Source: Oxytricha trifallax (lineage: Eukaryota; Ciliophora; Spirotrichea; Sporadotrichida; Oxytrichidae). Taken from it: a stretch of 64,000 nucleotides of DNA. The stretch covers positions 62,001 through 126,000 of the forward strand of contig ARYC01000187.1 of assembly GCA_000711775.1 (NCBI GenBank), given 5' to 3'. The position numbers and the translations under genes are program-made. The notes beneath the pieces were generated by a model. That model saw only the letters and a list, made by a program, of their open reading frames with translations. It ran no database searches and was not told where the DNA came from. Position 1 is the first letter of the stretch. Each line of letters opens with the position of its first letter. Below, piece by piece: positions 11,786 through 24,644 of the stretch.

Positions 11786-13329
11786 AGATGATATTTGATA
11801 AATCTAACCAATTATAAAATTATTCTAATTAAAATGCTACAATTAATGATGTTAAAGTATGATACATTATAAGTAAATCAAATTAGTTAATCCCCCTATT
11901 TTCTTACAAACTTTTATAAACTAAATGTATTTTATTGTTGAATAAGATTAAATTAATTTGTGCTTTACTAATATCGAATGATATATCTTATTTCTGTGTT
12001 AGTTGGCTAAATATTTTAATTCTTGTATTCAATGAACATATAATTTAACGCCGCTTACTGATATAATGCGAAAAAAATAACTTGCTTTAAATATTAAGAA
12101 ATACATTTTAGTCATATTTATGGCAGGAAAAAAGCACTCTAATACCTTAATATTTCTTTAAATCATTCTTAAACTGTTAGCAATAAGTATCTAAAATAAC
12201 CTTTAAAAATAGGGATATAGGCTTGCCTAATGTCCTAAATCTTCATATGATTGGTTGTAACATGCAATAAGATTAATTTATCAATTTAATGTTTAATTCT
12301 TATATCGAGATAAGTTTTATATTAGTTTAGAAAAATTACAATTAAGTTTGATTGGAAAAGGTTGAAATTTTATGAATTTTAATATCTATGAATGATTTCT
12401 AATTAACGTGACTTCTGAGCAGCTTTAATTAGTTAATAAAATAAACTAAAAATCTTTATTATCAATCTTAATAAGTTATAAAATTTTGTAGCTCTCTTAA
12501 ATTTATAAGTTAAAATTGCTAGCTAAAACATTTGTGATCAGATAATTAGTTAAGTAATTTTGCTCAATAATTATTAATGTTTTTCAGTATCTTAAACTAG
12601 AATATAAAATTATATCATTCATTAATTTTAACTTTGTGTTTACTCTAAATTATAATAATTTGAGGAGTCATATCAATCTTATCAAATTTATTATTATCTA
12701 AAGATAGAAGTTTTGCATTTTTTATATTTATAATATACTATTTAGCAACCATAATATTAAAAAAAAGTTAATTTATTCCTCTTTTGATAAAAAAAGCAAT
12801 ATTAATAAGTTAGTTTTTATCCCTAATGGGACTATTTTACTAAATAACAAAAATACCATCTCAAAAATGTGAAAACATTCGTTAATGATTTTATATTCAG
12901 GTTTAAGCTTAATTTATTACTTGGTCCTTTAGATGACTATAAATTTAAAACCTACTTTTTTCTAACCAAAAATCTTATTTCTGCCTGATTTTATAATAAA
13001 TAAAAGTTTATAGATTAATATCTTGTAGGATCTATAAAATTATTTCATGTATATTCGAATTAAAAGTATATTAAATTAAATTTAAACAGTCATTAATAAT
13101 ACATTCTTAAAGTTATATAAGACAATTTTAAATTCTATGAATAAGCTTTATCAGTATGCTTTTTTGAATATACCATCATTTCTTATTAATATATTATCGT
13201 TCCTTTTTACTTATTAAAATTTATAAAACCATAATCATGCATGTAAAACCCCTATATATAATGTTTTAAAATATCATGGAAAAGATTAATTAGTAAAGTT
13301 TAAGCAATTTACTATTATTATTAAGTTAT
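11786..13329. other. AT-rich, no gene seen
   Basis: More than 1.5 kb of very AT-rich sequence. Open stretches are AT-driven and low in complexity. No telomeric motif, tandem repeat or clear inverted repeat was noticed. Confidence 0.4.
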
Positions 13330-13850
13330 ATTCTAGCCCTGTTACTTGCATCTTTTTGCTTTATTTAAACACTGAATGTCACTCTCATGACACTTATTGA
13401 ATTCATTGATCTTGTCATTTTTTAAACATTCCTAGAAGTTAATCATAATCGCCATGAGAATTTTGGATTGTCACTAAATATTGCATTAAGCTACTCCATG
13501 AGATTGCATCTAATTGTTTTTCTGTATTCTTTCAATGTGTTCTTTACCATGGTTGCCTTGGCAATGTGAATCTAGCTATTGTACTTATTGGTGTCGCACT
13601 TCTTGTAGTTGTCCTCCATTTGCTGTTTCAAAAGGTTGATCTTTAAAGTACTAGTGATGCTGGACTACCGGTTTCATACCATCGAAATTTTATCGAGATC
13701 ATCGGGTGGAGCCTGCAGTTACCCCATGATGTCATCAAAGGCGGCAGGAATCTCTTGGCCTGATCTGCTCATAGCAATTGAAGATCTTGGTAAACCTGTC
13801 ATAAATATTCTTCATGATAACTGCTGATGCTACATAAATGACTCCTTTTC
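13330..13850 (-). pseudogene. Decayed or rearranged protein-coding segment, unknown family
   Basis: Minus-strand sequence with clear coding texture but changing frames. NIYDRFTKIFNCYEQIRPR is followed one base out of phase by IPAAFDDIMGQLQAPPDDLD. After a TGA the same frame continues STLKINLLKQQMEDNYKKCD, QIHIAKATMVKN and LMEQLNAIFSDNPKFS, then another shift to FQECLKNDKINEFNKCHESD with several Cys. About three breaks suggest a germline pseudogene, although unresolved IES or scrambled MDS junctions could mimic them. Helical, charged and Cys-containing; no family recognised. Confidence 0.5.
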
Positions 13851-13984
13851 TATACTTTATGAATTAAATTAGTAAGAAATTTAATGAATTTAATTAGATA
13901 TCTAGGTTCAATTATTATTGAAATTTTAATTCGAAATATGAAATATTACAATTTACTATGAAAATCATCAGACACGTTAAATCA

Positions 13985-14095
13985 ATATCCTGACTAGATT
14001 AGATCCAAATCAAAAGGAAATGGCTGATATAATGAAGGGACCATTTAACAGCTAAAGCAGTAGATCTACCTTCTGACAAAGAAGGACCTGATTTA
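13985..14095 (+). other. Short coding-like fragment
   Basis: Plus-strand frame reading LTRLDPNQKEMADIMKGPFN and ending at a TGA. Its amino-acid texture is unlike the surrounding AT-rich DNA. Possibly one MDS or a pseudogene remnant; no family recognised. Confidence 0.3.
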
Positions 14096-14219
14096 GTATT
14101 TGTTTTATATTAATAAAAAATTAGATTCATGATTTATATTACGAAAACTTTGATTAATTAATAATTCTAATTACATTAATACTTAAACTTATTATCAAAA
14201 TCAAAAATGGAAATCTCTC

Positions 14220-14940
14220 TATTAGTGCTAATCTTCCTCATCCTCATCGTAATCTTCATCGCCATCATCATTTTCATCATCTAAGTCCTCTCTGTCTGCG
14301 GTAGTGCGAAGCACCAGTCCTGTTGCACCTGTGGTCTTACCAGGTAGGACCACTATAAAAAAAAATTAAAGATATGTTTTTTGTAACTTACATTTTATGT
14401 GAGTGGTCCATCTCCACCTGCGTCTGATCATAACGAATACTTATTACTATATTAAGTTTAAAAATTAATTAATATATCACTTATTATAAATTATAATTAT
14501 CAAGTCGATGATGTATTCCATAAAGTTTTCCATCTTCAGACCTTCCGCAGACCTAGATGTTTAAAGCCATCGACAAAGGAATGCATGATAGCGCTTGCCA
14601 ATCACCTCATGTCAATCAAAGGTCTCTTGGTTCCTACAGATATTACGGCAAGAGTTATCATATTGTTCTTATTAACTAGTTCAATAGACTAGCACTCTGA
14701 CATGTACACCTTGACTTTAGAAACCTATGGCTGGCTGATGAGTGAACTGTGTCGTTATCCTCCTCAGGCTTGAGCACTAGAAGAACAGACTGCCTTGATT
14801 TCACAATTATTGTAATGGGAAGAATTTCTAACAGAGTTGGAGGCTTGCAAAGACGCTTCTTCAAAATTAAGTGGAGATTTTCAAAGTGCTCATTTATTTG
14901 TAGTATATTTCTCTGGTCCTATATTGAGCATGACAATTAA
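14220..14940 (-). pseudogene. Acidic-tail protein family, copy 1 (conserved mini-intron)
   Basis: Minus-strand segments read KRLCKPPTLLEILPITIIVK, SRQSVLLVLKPEEDNDT, VYMSECQSIELVNKNNMITL, LASAIMHSFVDGFKHLGL, then RRRWRWTTHIK. A putative intron follows, GTAAGT to TATAG at about 14,355-14,393, then GPTWQD. A shifted frame ends in DDENDDGDEDYDEDEED. The block around the intron is about three-quarters identical at the DNA level, intron included, to plus-strand 55,021-55,114. Frame changes and a TGA indicate decay or unresolved IESs. The family is unknown to me. The conserved intron argues that both copies descend from a real spliced gene. Confidence 0.5.
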
Positions 14941-15467
14941 TATTATTTATTTATGATTTTTATAGTTATTAAATCAATGCTTTAGATTTATATTTAAATT
15001 AGAGTGTATCATGCTTACATTAATGATAAGATTAGACGTCAATAGTATTTTTATTTATAATAAAATCCTTAGGAATTTATTAATCCTTTTTAGAATAAAA
15101 AAGGTACTATTTAAGCTAAATATTATAATTAAATTACAAAAAATTATACTGAAATATTTTTCTTTTTTAATTTTCTTAGCAATCAATTTATGGATTTATA
15201 TAGATGTAATAGGATCTCTAATAATTATCTGCAATATTGAATCCTGATTTTATTTACAACAAATATCTTTTTTATATGAGAAAATGTTATTTTATTTATA
15301 GCATAAAGAATTTATATTATTAAAATCTTGTGACCAACAACTCTCTCTTGAAAATAGTGAACGGATGGAAAGATTAATCAAATATTCTTCTATATTAATG
15401 ATAAAAAATTACAATGCTTAAGCTGAGAAGGAACTAAAGCTATTTATAACTTAAATTTTTCTTATCA

Positions 15468-16284
15468 TCATGCACACTATAGATTAAAGAATTCCTTTAC
15501 TGGATTATATTTTCTAGCTAACAAAATAGTGACTGCCTGATCATTAGTAACCAAGACTTGCCATCCTGAACTGTAAAAGAAAAATGACTTTCTAGTCACC
15601 TTTGGGGAATTAAAATGTAATTTGATCATGCATCTGTAGTCAATAAATTTCTTGAACTCCGATCTATGCTTACGATCTATCAGGCCCACAGGCCTAGCAA
15701 ACAGCCTAACTGCTACTTTCACAGCGATGTGTTGAAGAGGACCTAGAATGTAAATCTTGCTTGTTATTGATGTGACACAATGAATTTTTACGGTAGATGC
15801 GATTAGATGAATGTGTCAGTAACACCTCAAATTAGAAAATCTGATTATATTCAATATCTTAGTGTTAGTGCATGACATGGACAGTGCATATATTACTTGC
15901 CGTCGCTATTAGAATAAGATTTATAAGCACTGGCTCAATATATATTCTCAGCACTTTTATTCACGACTAACTGTAGGCAAAGATAGACGAAGCGCTTAGG
16001 CTTATAGTTGCTTAGCTTTCAGTAGTGACAGTTAAATTTCAAGCTGCGACCTGAGTTTGCCTTAGTATTGCTAACTGCTTGAATTTGCTAAGTAAGATTC
16101 AATACAACCCATATAATTCAATTGATTTAGTGAATAATAATGAGCAGAGCTTCAAGTTTCTCAAACAAAATTCAAAAATGTAAGATGTTTAAAATCGAAG
16201 AATCGAGAAAGAGGAGTCAGTGTTGGTAATGTAAAGACTTCCACCTCCATCCTTCTGCGTGTTATCTCTATTTAATTTTGCCAT
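15468..16284 (-). pseudogene. Unidentified coding segments upstream of the acidic-tail gene
   Basis: Two readable minus-strand parts. One starts ATG at 16,282-16,284 (MAKLNRDNTQKDGGGSLYIT) and runs about 65 codons. The other, about 15,468-15,815, reads TSITSKIYILGPLQHIAVKV, RLFARPVGLIDRKHRSEFKK, SFFFYSSGWQVLVTNDQAVT and stops at TGA 15,468-15,470. TGAs separate them. The N terminus resembles that of the open frame at 55,413 (both have KL, N, Q and DGG-S in order), but over few residues. The GC content is above that of the surroundings. Function unknown. Confidence 0.4.
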
Positions 16285-17989
16285 CTTCTGTATAACTGTT
16301 TTCTACTTCGTTTCATCTGACTACTTCTCTTTGTAGTAATAAATGTTAAATGCAAAAGATAAGTTGCGAAATTTAGACTGTAGCTCAATTATTATATCAA
16401 AGATGTCTTAAAGTATGAATTTATAAATTTTCCAAAGATGGTAGCAGCCAGTTCTTTGATGCATCTGGGGAATCTGCTGCCAGCAATAATATTATCAGCT
16501 AACTAAGAGCCTGAACTAAAAGAAAGCGGATTTGGTAAACGTGAAGGTCAAAAGAAGACTCGCATGCTTAGGCTTAGCTTCAGTAGAAAGTTGAGTTAAT
16601 TAAATTCGGGCAAGATAAAGCTGATTATGAATGGGAAACATCGTTGTCGGAGATCAGCATCTTCACCAGGGTTCTATGCAGTATAATTATTTTATTTATT
16701 TTATCCTCATCTTTGTCTTTGTCTTACTGAGTTTCATTTTTATGCTTTAGTTAGACAATATTAATCATTAATCTTTACTTATAATTAATTATTATTTATT
16801 AAAATTGCCTGCAAACGATCATATTTTATTTATTATTTTTAATAACTTTAGACTAATTTACTAATAATTAAAGAAAAACATTATACTCTTGGGGTTTATA
16901 TAAAAATTTTTAACAGAATAAATTAAGATTTATTTTAATATGCTATTAAAAATGCTGCATTTCTTAAAATTATTAATTAATATTATACATTATCTAAAAT
17001 ATTATTGTTTCTAAATATTATTTTTAACAATAATTAATCTTTTAGATTATATTAGAAGCATTCTTATATTGATAGTTCTAATCTTTCACAGTTAAATAAA
17101 TTCAATATAATTTATTTTCCAATTTTTACGCTTAATTTTGTGATTATAATTAATTTGTATCTTCATTTTTGAAACTAGTGAAATTTATAAAATTTTTATA
17201 TTTTCCTCTTATATTGTATTTTATTTAAAATTTCTTAATAAATTATTTATTCCTAATTTATTGAATACGCCTATAGGTCCTACTTTTTTTTCGAGTTATA
17301 AAAGAATACCTTTATTGTCGGAGAGAGTATTTTTAGGCATTTTTAATAAAATTAAATCACTTAGCTAATCATATAAACCAAATATTTTGTATTAAGAGAG
17401 TGTATAAATAAATCATAATTTTTATTGAATTATCTGCCTAACAGTTTTATTTATTTTCTCTTCATTCTCAACATTTTCAAAAATATTATCTTTTCAAGTT
17501 ATAGTTTAATCTCTGAAAAAATTATTAAAATTAAGGTTTCAACATTCTTGCTGTAAATATCTGTTGCAATAATATTTCATCTTTTGAAAAATTAGCCAAT
17601 CATTTTTTATGTTTTAGAAAAACTACTCTTCATATTTGTATGAGTACACTCTATTTTAATTGCTGGATTTCAATTTTATCAGAGATGTTTAGTTAATTAA
17701 ATGAGGCATAGTCTTAATTCAACATCTCTGGTTTATTTAGAAAATTCAATAATTAAAATGGAGTCTAATAATACAAATAAGAACATATAGTTCTTATTTT
17801 GCATTTGATAAATTCTCAGGTATATACCATTTCTATCAGATAAAAGGAAACATAATTTATGATAATTTAAATTAAAAATAAGAAGTGAGATTTAAAAGCT
17901 AAGCAAGACTTGCACAACCATTTTTAAATTTCAAGTTTATATCATTTGCTTAATATATATCGTAAAATTATACTCAAAAATATTTAAAA
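16285..17989. other. Mixed stretch, partly coding-like, unassigned
   Basis: The part up to about 16,680 is less AT-rich and probably coding relic (for example AATIFGKFINSYF on the minus strand), but I could not settle a frame. From 16,700 to 17,989 it is AT-rich with no feature seen. Confidence 0.3.
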
Positions 17990-18310
17990 AAAAGAAACAG
18001 ATTATATTAAGAGAATTGAAAAGAAAGATTTCATAAAATTTATTTGCAGACAAATATATTGTAACTTTCTTGATCTGCAATTATTATGAATACGTAAAAC
18101 ATGATGAAGATTTTAATAAATTCTTGGGAATTCATAAAGAAATAAAGGATCTTTGGTAGATAAATCACATCAAATGTAGAATCACACGCTTATCTGATAA
18201 GAATTATCATAATCTTTGATAATACGAATCAAAAATGTGAGAGAAGTAAAGGAAATATTCTATAAGGAACAGCATAAAGTCATAATCAGTTAAAGGTATG
18301 TTCTTTGTTT
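17990..18310 (+). pseudogene. Decayed coding segment, unknown
   Basis: Plus-strand frame ETDYIKRIEKKDFIKFICRQ, then one base out of phase NYYEYVKHDEDFNKFLGIHK and EIKDLWQINHIKCRITRLSD before a TGA. Good coding texture with at least one frame change, so probably a pseudogene or an IES junction. No family recognised. Confidence 0.4.
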
Positions 18311-18988
18311 TTTTTATATTAAGAATATAAAGTTACTCTTTTAATGATAAATTTAACAGTTGGTATTGAAAATATAAAAATAATGAAAGAGTCTTAGACT
18401 TATCATTGAACAGGGAGATTATGTATAAATATAGTAACAGACCTAAAATACAATTAATTAAATAATGAATGAATATAATCTTAATCAATGAAAGCCATTT
18501 TATAGATTACATAAATCATTGAGTGGATTAGTTTATCCTAGAATTCAATTAATTGTGTAGGCAAAATAGTATTCAAATTACTGTCACAGGTTTTAGAATT
18601 AACATGCAAAAATTATTTCATTAACAATTAAATAGAGTTGTTGGTTTAAAACTGGCCAATTTTATAAAAAACCAGTAAATCTTTCATCCTACTTTGGAGT
18701 TTGTTTGCAAATTTATGAGATAAATATGGCTCTATATTACACAAAAAAAACGAATATCTTTCTATGGATAATTATAATTAATTTAAATTTCATAATACAT
18801 TTTAAAATTTTAAAAGTATTTTTCAGTTGCTCTGATTGAGTGTTCCTATGAAATCCCGTAGATTTCCTTATCGAGTGCTTATATTAATTCTACTTTGTCT
18901 TACACAAATGGAGGAAAACCCGCATTATATTAGTTAATTGGAGTAATATTAAGGTTCAAATATTAAAGAATAATTTTATATAAATAAT
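18311..18988. other. AT-rich, no gene seen
   Basis: No sustained frame or repeat apart from the flank of the MITE that follows. Confidence 0.4.
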
Positions 18989-19409
18989 TTGGAGGGGGGA
19001 AGTTTCCTGCACTTTTCTTTATTTTTTTTTCATTAAATTAATCTTTATAACAACTATCAATCAACTTGAGGACTAATTTCATTTGTTATAAAAATACTTT
19101 AATTTATTAATCAATAGTCAATATCTTTATTCAGATTTCAAAAACTCTGACATTATTTATCTGATATTTGTAGGTTCTGTTATAGTAATTCCAAATATTA
19201 TATCCAATTGTTATTGTAATTCTGATTGGATTTGTCTTGTTCTTACAATGCCTATATAATGTTAGACTATATTTTCTTGAACTATTTCAATGATTAACAA
19301 TATACTCTTAATATTTAATGGGTCATAAAGATGTTTGATTTTATAATTTATATCAAATTTATTCAATTTTATATAAAAAATAAAGCGTGCAGGAAACTTC
19401 CCCCCCCAA
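18989..19409. mobile_element. MITE-like element with G-run inverted ends and TAAT duplication
   Basis: 421 bp. The left end reads TTGGAGGGGGGAAGTTTCCT and the right end, inverted, TTGGGGGGGGAAGTTTCCTG; similarity extends about 35 bp (CTGCAC, then CTTTATTTTT). Both sides are flanked by TAAT (18,985-18,988 and 19,410-19,413). The interior is AT-rich and noncoding. A nonautonomous DNA element is the best fit; the superfamily is not assigned. Confidence 0.75.
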
Positions 19410-19413
19410 TAAT

Positions 19414-20187
19414 TTCTTGCCGTACACAATAACTGTAAAATAATAACTTTGCTTATCAATGTGGGACTGGGATCAACTATTAATCATATTTATTCTAATT
19501 AACTTTAATGATTTGACAAGTAAGAGGATTTTAATTAAAAAAATTTACTTAAAACTTAATCTAAATCAAGTGAAAGATTTTGGAAATGCTCAGTTATATT
19601 TTAGAAAATGTTTTAAATTCAAATTTTATAGAACAAAGTAGAGACTTACTAAATTACTTATATTAATTAAATAGATCGAAGTTATATAAGAAATGTCTCA
19701 GTATTTTGATTTAACGAATATAAAAATTAGCTCTTCCATATTTGACTTTTTAATTTTAATTTTAATATAGTTAGTAATTAAATTAAGCTTATTAATATAA
19801 AGATAATTATTTTTCATTTGTTATTAATTCCATATACAATTAAGTAGTATTGTATGAAAGTATATGGTGAAAGTAATTTCTTAATCTAATGGAAATAAAT
19901 GTTTCTCTTCATTATATTGTTGAATTATAATCATTATTCGAATTTTGCATCTTTAACTATTAATTCCTGATCGATATAAGCTTAACTCACTCTGGCAAGT
20001 TAATAGAGAAAGCCAAATATTCAAACATTTACACTTAAAAAACTTAAAGTAAAATTAATCATTGCAAGTTTAGGAATATGATCTTCCCTATTCTTATTTG
20101 GTTATAGTATCATTTTTTTAAATATTTATACTTACTTTGATCTAGGAATAAATTGATTAAAATATTGCTGAAAAAGAAAAAAAGAAT
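19414..20187. other. AT-rich, no gene recognised
   Basis: A short plus-strand frame near 19,459-19,640 (MWDWDQLLIIF) is AT-driven and not convincing. Nothing else seen. Confidence 0.35.
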
Positions 20188-20734
20188 CAGTAAAAATTGT
20201 AATATTTACCATAAATTAGGAAATAATCAAGATTATAATCATAGTAATATATATATATTAGTTTTATTAATTAATTAAAACCACACTTTATCTCAAACGG
20301 CATATATATTTTGGATAGAGTGTGGTATAGTGAGCTTTTAATTATATATTTATTAAATCAATAATTATTGCATTTAACTTATTTAAGAAAGCATTCGGTT
20401 TTAATTTAATTTATTAACATCGTAGATTTATTGTAATTTTCACATATAAATAAATAGTTTTTAAGAATTCCAAAATTATTAATTAAAATATTGATAGATA
20501 CATTTACTAAATTTATTAATAAAAACAATATCTCGTTTATTGAAAATGGTTTGTAATAATTAATGATTTAATAAATTTATAATTAAATGCACACCATACG
20601 AACTCTATCCAAAATATTTATGCTGTTTGAGATAGAGTGTGGTTTTATTAATCAATTAATAAAATTAATAAATATTACTATGATTAAAATCTTGACTATT
20701 TCCTAATATCTAGTAAATATTACAAAATTTACTG
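20188..20734. mobile_element. Palindromic MITE-like element, about 547 bp
   Basis: Long imperfect inverted arms of about 150 bp. The left starts CAGTAAAAATTGTAATATTT and the right, inverted, CAGTAAATTTTGTAATATTT. Both arms contain the block ACCACACTTTATCTCAAAC (right copy ACCACACTCTATCTCAAAC) followed by a mini-hairpin around TTTTGGATAGAGT. The central 230 bp is AT-rich. No coding capacity. Target duplication not resolved. Confidence 0.7.
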
Positions 20735-22235
20735 AATGACAACGGTTAATTTATAATTTATTTTTAAAAATGCTCCAATTTTTAAATAAATTGAGCAGCA
20801 TTAAATATTATAGTAGCTTTATTTCAATATATTCTATTTTGAGGACTACATTTTTATTATTATTTCTATTATCTTATCCAAAAATAATTTGTTTACAAGC
20901 AACATTAAAAAAAGGAGAATAAAGTATGACAATCAATTAGCAATTATTTTATATCAAGAAATTTTCTGGACTGGAACTGCAGATTTTAAAAGAATTTCTA
21001 TAATTATCTTAATGATTTATATTTTACAAAATTAAATTTATTTAATTTTGACATTGAGAATAGAGAACACTCGATATTTATATATTAATTTATAAAAATT
21101 AATTTAGAGCTGTGAGAATTGATATTAATAAAGTAAAATTCAAATATAAGAATTATCAAATTATTAAATGTTTAGGTAGGCTGCTTTTAAATATTCTACT
21201 ACAAATGTTGCAACACTCACATTATATAAGCAGGTAATAACGTAACTGCAGTTGCCATATTAAACAAGAAACTTCAAAGACTGCTAGGGATTATGAATAA
21301 AAACTCCTGGTAACATATTTTTTTATTAAGATATTATTTTCAAGCCATTTTAGAATAAGAGAGCATAGAATGATATGCTTTTTTACTAGGAAAAAATAAA
21401 AATATAACTGATGGCAAGGGAGTTTTAAGATTTTGAAATTATAAAAAATTATTGAACACAAATCTTGACTTCCATACATTTTTGTTGTGACTAGCAAACT
21501 TTTTCCTCTCATGTTGATTTTACAAAACGAACATTATACTTATGAAACAACTAAATTCAAAGATATGATTATTGACATTACTTTCTTTTAATGAAAAATA
21601 CTTTAAGAGTTAGTATTTGTTTCAATCTTCGATACTCTCAAAACATAAACTATTAGAAATACATATTAAGAACAGCTACTCGATGTATCTTTATATTTTA
21701 TTAAATATAGCCATTCCTCTGATAAAAAAAGTTGATTTAGGGTGTGTATCTCTTTAATCTTATATGTTTATATTCCATTCTCACACCGAAAATCATTTCT
21801 AGGTTTGAAAAGTTTGGAGAAAACTTTTAAACATATAAATAAATTTCTTTAGTCTTCAGTGATATTCTCTATAGAATACTCCACTTAACTCGAAAATAAT
21901 TAATTAATAACAAATATAAACACTATTACTATTATCTTTAACATAGGCAAGAAACTAGACAGGTCTTTCCTTGAATCCAAATTTCAAAAATTGATCGTGA
22001 TAGCTTGAAGTAAAGCGCATGATTTTGTAAAATGAGTGATATTACAATCAGTCGGTATATCTATTTAAACTTATAATTAGTTAATTGTATTTTTTATATT
22101 TAATTTGAGTATATATCATACTCAGAGTATTTGACTTTAGTATTTGATTATCTATCGAATGTTTATTTCTTAAATTCTAAAATGTTGTATATGCAATCAA
22201 AGTTACTTTTATTTTCATGTATTATGGTCAGAAAG
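20735..22235. other. AT-rich, no gene seen
   Basis: AT-rich sequence with only short low-complexity open stretches on both strands. Confidence 0.35.
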
Positions 22236-22690
22236 TCTCCAGGTATAATACTAAGAAGAGCAGAGGAGGTAAGGATATAGTTGTTACTGCTCATTCGCGG
22301 CTAGTGGTCCAAAGTCCAGAAGGAAAATTGCTCATTTAAGCAAAAGATCATAGATGATGGGGTTCATGTGCATGCATACTCGTCAGCACTAGTTAGGAAG
22401 TAGTAGGAATAAACTTGGTGTAAGAGGAATTTCAGAATACCCTTGTCACGATCTTGGAATAGTTTCACCGATTACCTACAAAATATTTGAAAATAACCCC
22501 TTTATTTTTAACTCGTTTGAATCACACCTCAATCGTATTTCACTCAGATATAATCATAAGAATCCAGTAGCTTTACAACAACGAAATCAAGTTCCAACCA
22601 GCCAACATGAAGAAGGACAAAGATTTGAGGGACACACCTTATGATTCAAGGGTATTCTACCTGATTATAAAAACTAACAAAATTTTATGA
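22236..22690 (+). pseudogene. GC-elevated coding-like segment, unknown protein
   Basis: Two overlapping plus-strand frames look protein-like. One reads SRGGKDIVVTAHSRLVVQSP, EEFQNTLVTILEQFHRLPTK, KFQPANMKKDKDLRDTPYDS and ends at TGA 22,688-22,690, with one internal TGA. The other is uninterrupted to TGA 22,642-22,644 (IFENNPFIFNSFESHLNRIS, YNHKNPVALQQRNQVPTSQH). I cannot decide which is real. The contrast with the AT-rich surroundings makes a coding origin likely. No family recognised. Confidence 0.4.
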
Positions 22691-23104
22691 CAAATAATAT
22701 GATTTAACTTTATTTTAATTAATATAAAATACGTATTAAATTTTCTCTTTCTTTTTATTTTAAATTCTTATAAATATAAAAATATTAAAATACTGCAAAC
22801 CATATAATAAAGCTTTACTATTTAATTGACAAATAATTCTTTTTGATAAGATAATTTTCAGTTTAAAAAAATAAAACGAATATAATTTATGATTTGTAGT
22901 TTTTCGTTCTTTATAGATTATAATTTTATTAAAATTTTCTCAAATAATGTAAAATTAAATATAAAATCATTTAAATACTTTAAGATCTAATTTTGTTCTG
23001 ATTATTACATTGTAATAAATTTATTGTTTACATGAGTTTGAGCCCATTTATATAAATACCGTTTTATTTAATTGGATGATAATCTTAATATTGTCATAAT
23101 ATTG

Positions 23105-23511
23105 TAGGAATACATTCGAAATTGGGAAATTAATTTAATTCAAATTTATAATAATTAAATATATTGGCAGTTAAAGTTTGCCAATTTGAACGATCTTGGG
23201 CTCATTCGAGAGAATTCAAAATTAGCTGGACTTTATTATTGGCGGTACTATTTTATTGCATCCCTTAAGTGAGATAACTTCACTTTAATGTGAGGGTATA
23301 ATTAATTGAATTTAGATGAGTTTAATTAAAGTGAAGTTATCTCGCTCCAGGGATGCGATAAAATAGTACCGCCAATAATAAAGTCCAGCTAATTTTGAAT
23401 TCACTATCGAATGAGCCCAAGATCGTTCAAATTGGCTAACTTTAACTGCCAATATATTAAATTATTATAAATTTGAATTATATTAAGTTCCCAATTTCGA
23501 ATGTATTCCTA
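23105..23511. mobile_element. Full-length palindromic MITE, copy 1
   Basis: About 407 bp, almost entirely one inverted repeat. It begins TAGGAATACATTCGAA and ends with the complement TTCGAATGTATTCCTA. Inner landmarks present twice in opposite sense are TTGGCGGTACTATTTTAT, GAGATAACTTCACTTTAAT and GGGCTCATTCGA. TA at both edges may be the target duplication, as in Tc1/mariner MITEs. A second copy lies at 35,933-36,340. Confidence 0.85.
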
Positions 23512-24644
23512 ATTTTATAAAAAATATCTCCCATAGCATAAATATTCATTACATATTCTGTTTCTAATTTAGGAATTAAGCTCATTTGATTATTGATAAA
23601 ATAGAAAAGAATCTGAAATAAAATAAATCATTATAATTAAATTTGCCATTAATTAAAAATATATAAATTAAGTCACAATTAAAATAGATTTTTATGCAAA
23701 TAACATTCATGAATCAATAAAAAATATGTTTATTAGAGTGATTAATTATGCTTTTCTCTAATTTCTTAATTATCTATATAGATTTTAATTCAGCGGAGTT
23801 AGAATACCCTAATATAATATTTTTTTCATTCCTATAGCTTAAACTCAAATCCACCTATTGGCAAATAAGTAAAATTTAAGGAATGATAATATGCAAGAGT
23901 AAATATAATATTAGTATGATCAATATATAAGATTTAAGATAAAGTGGAGTGTTTAAGATAATATTGATAAATATTTACTTACTTTATATTTGAAACAGTT
24001 TTTAATAAACTTTTTCTGTATCATTGTTTTTTAATAGGTGTTTTCATCCATTTTAATTATTAATTAAATAATAATGAATTATTTTAGGTAACTTATTAGT
24101 TTTAATAATTTATCAATTTCAAAAAATTATGGCTGATATTTTTTATTAAAATAAAAGGCTAAAAATTGAGAAAATTTTTTTATAATTTTTGTTTTTAACT
24201 ATTATTATTAATATTGTAAAAGAAAATTACTTCTTTAGAAATTATTATTAGCTAATAATTTAATTTTATTGGTCTATAAGTCTTCCATTATTGTTATTAC
24301 AAACTAGAATTAATTAAGTAAAAAAATAAAATTACTCTTGCAATTATTTGAAGAGATTAAATGATTCATATTTATATCTCTACACTCAACAAAAATTCAT
24401 TTTTCAAATTAATAAGTTATATAAGATTAAAAATTAGGAACTTTAAAAATGATTTATATGCTTCATTTCTTAATAAAAATATACATTAGATTCATGAGGA
24501 TAGCTAATAAGAACCTATATTTTAAAATAAAAAGTGCAGTTATACTAAGTTAACTACTTTATAAAAAATGATGATTATTATTACTCTACAGTCTGTTTGA
24601 AATTGATGTATTTTATTTTTTTTCTTCTCTTATTCTTTTCTTTT
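23512..24644. other. AT-rich, no gene seen
   Basis: Very AT-rich; no coding segment or repeat recognised. Confidence 0.35.
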
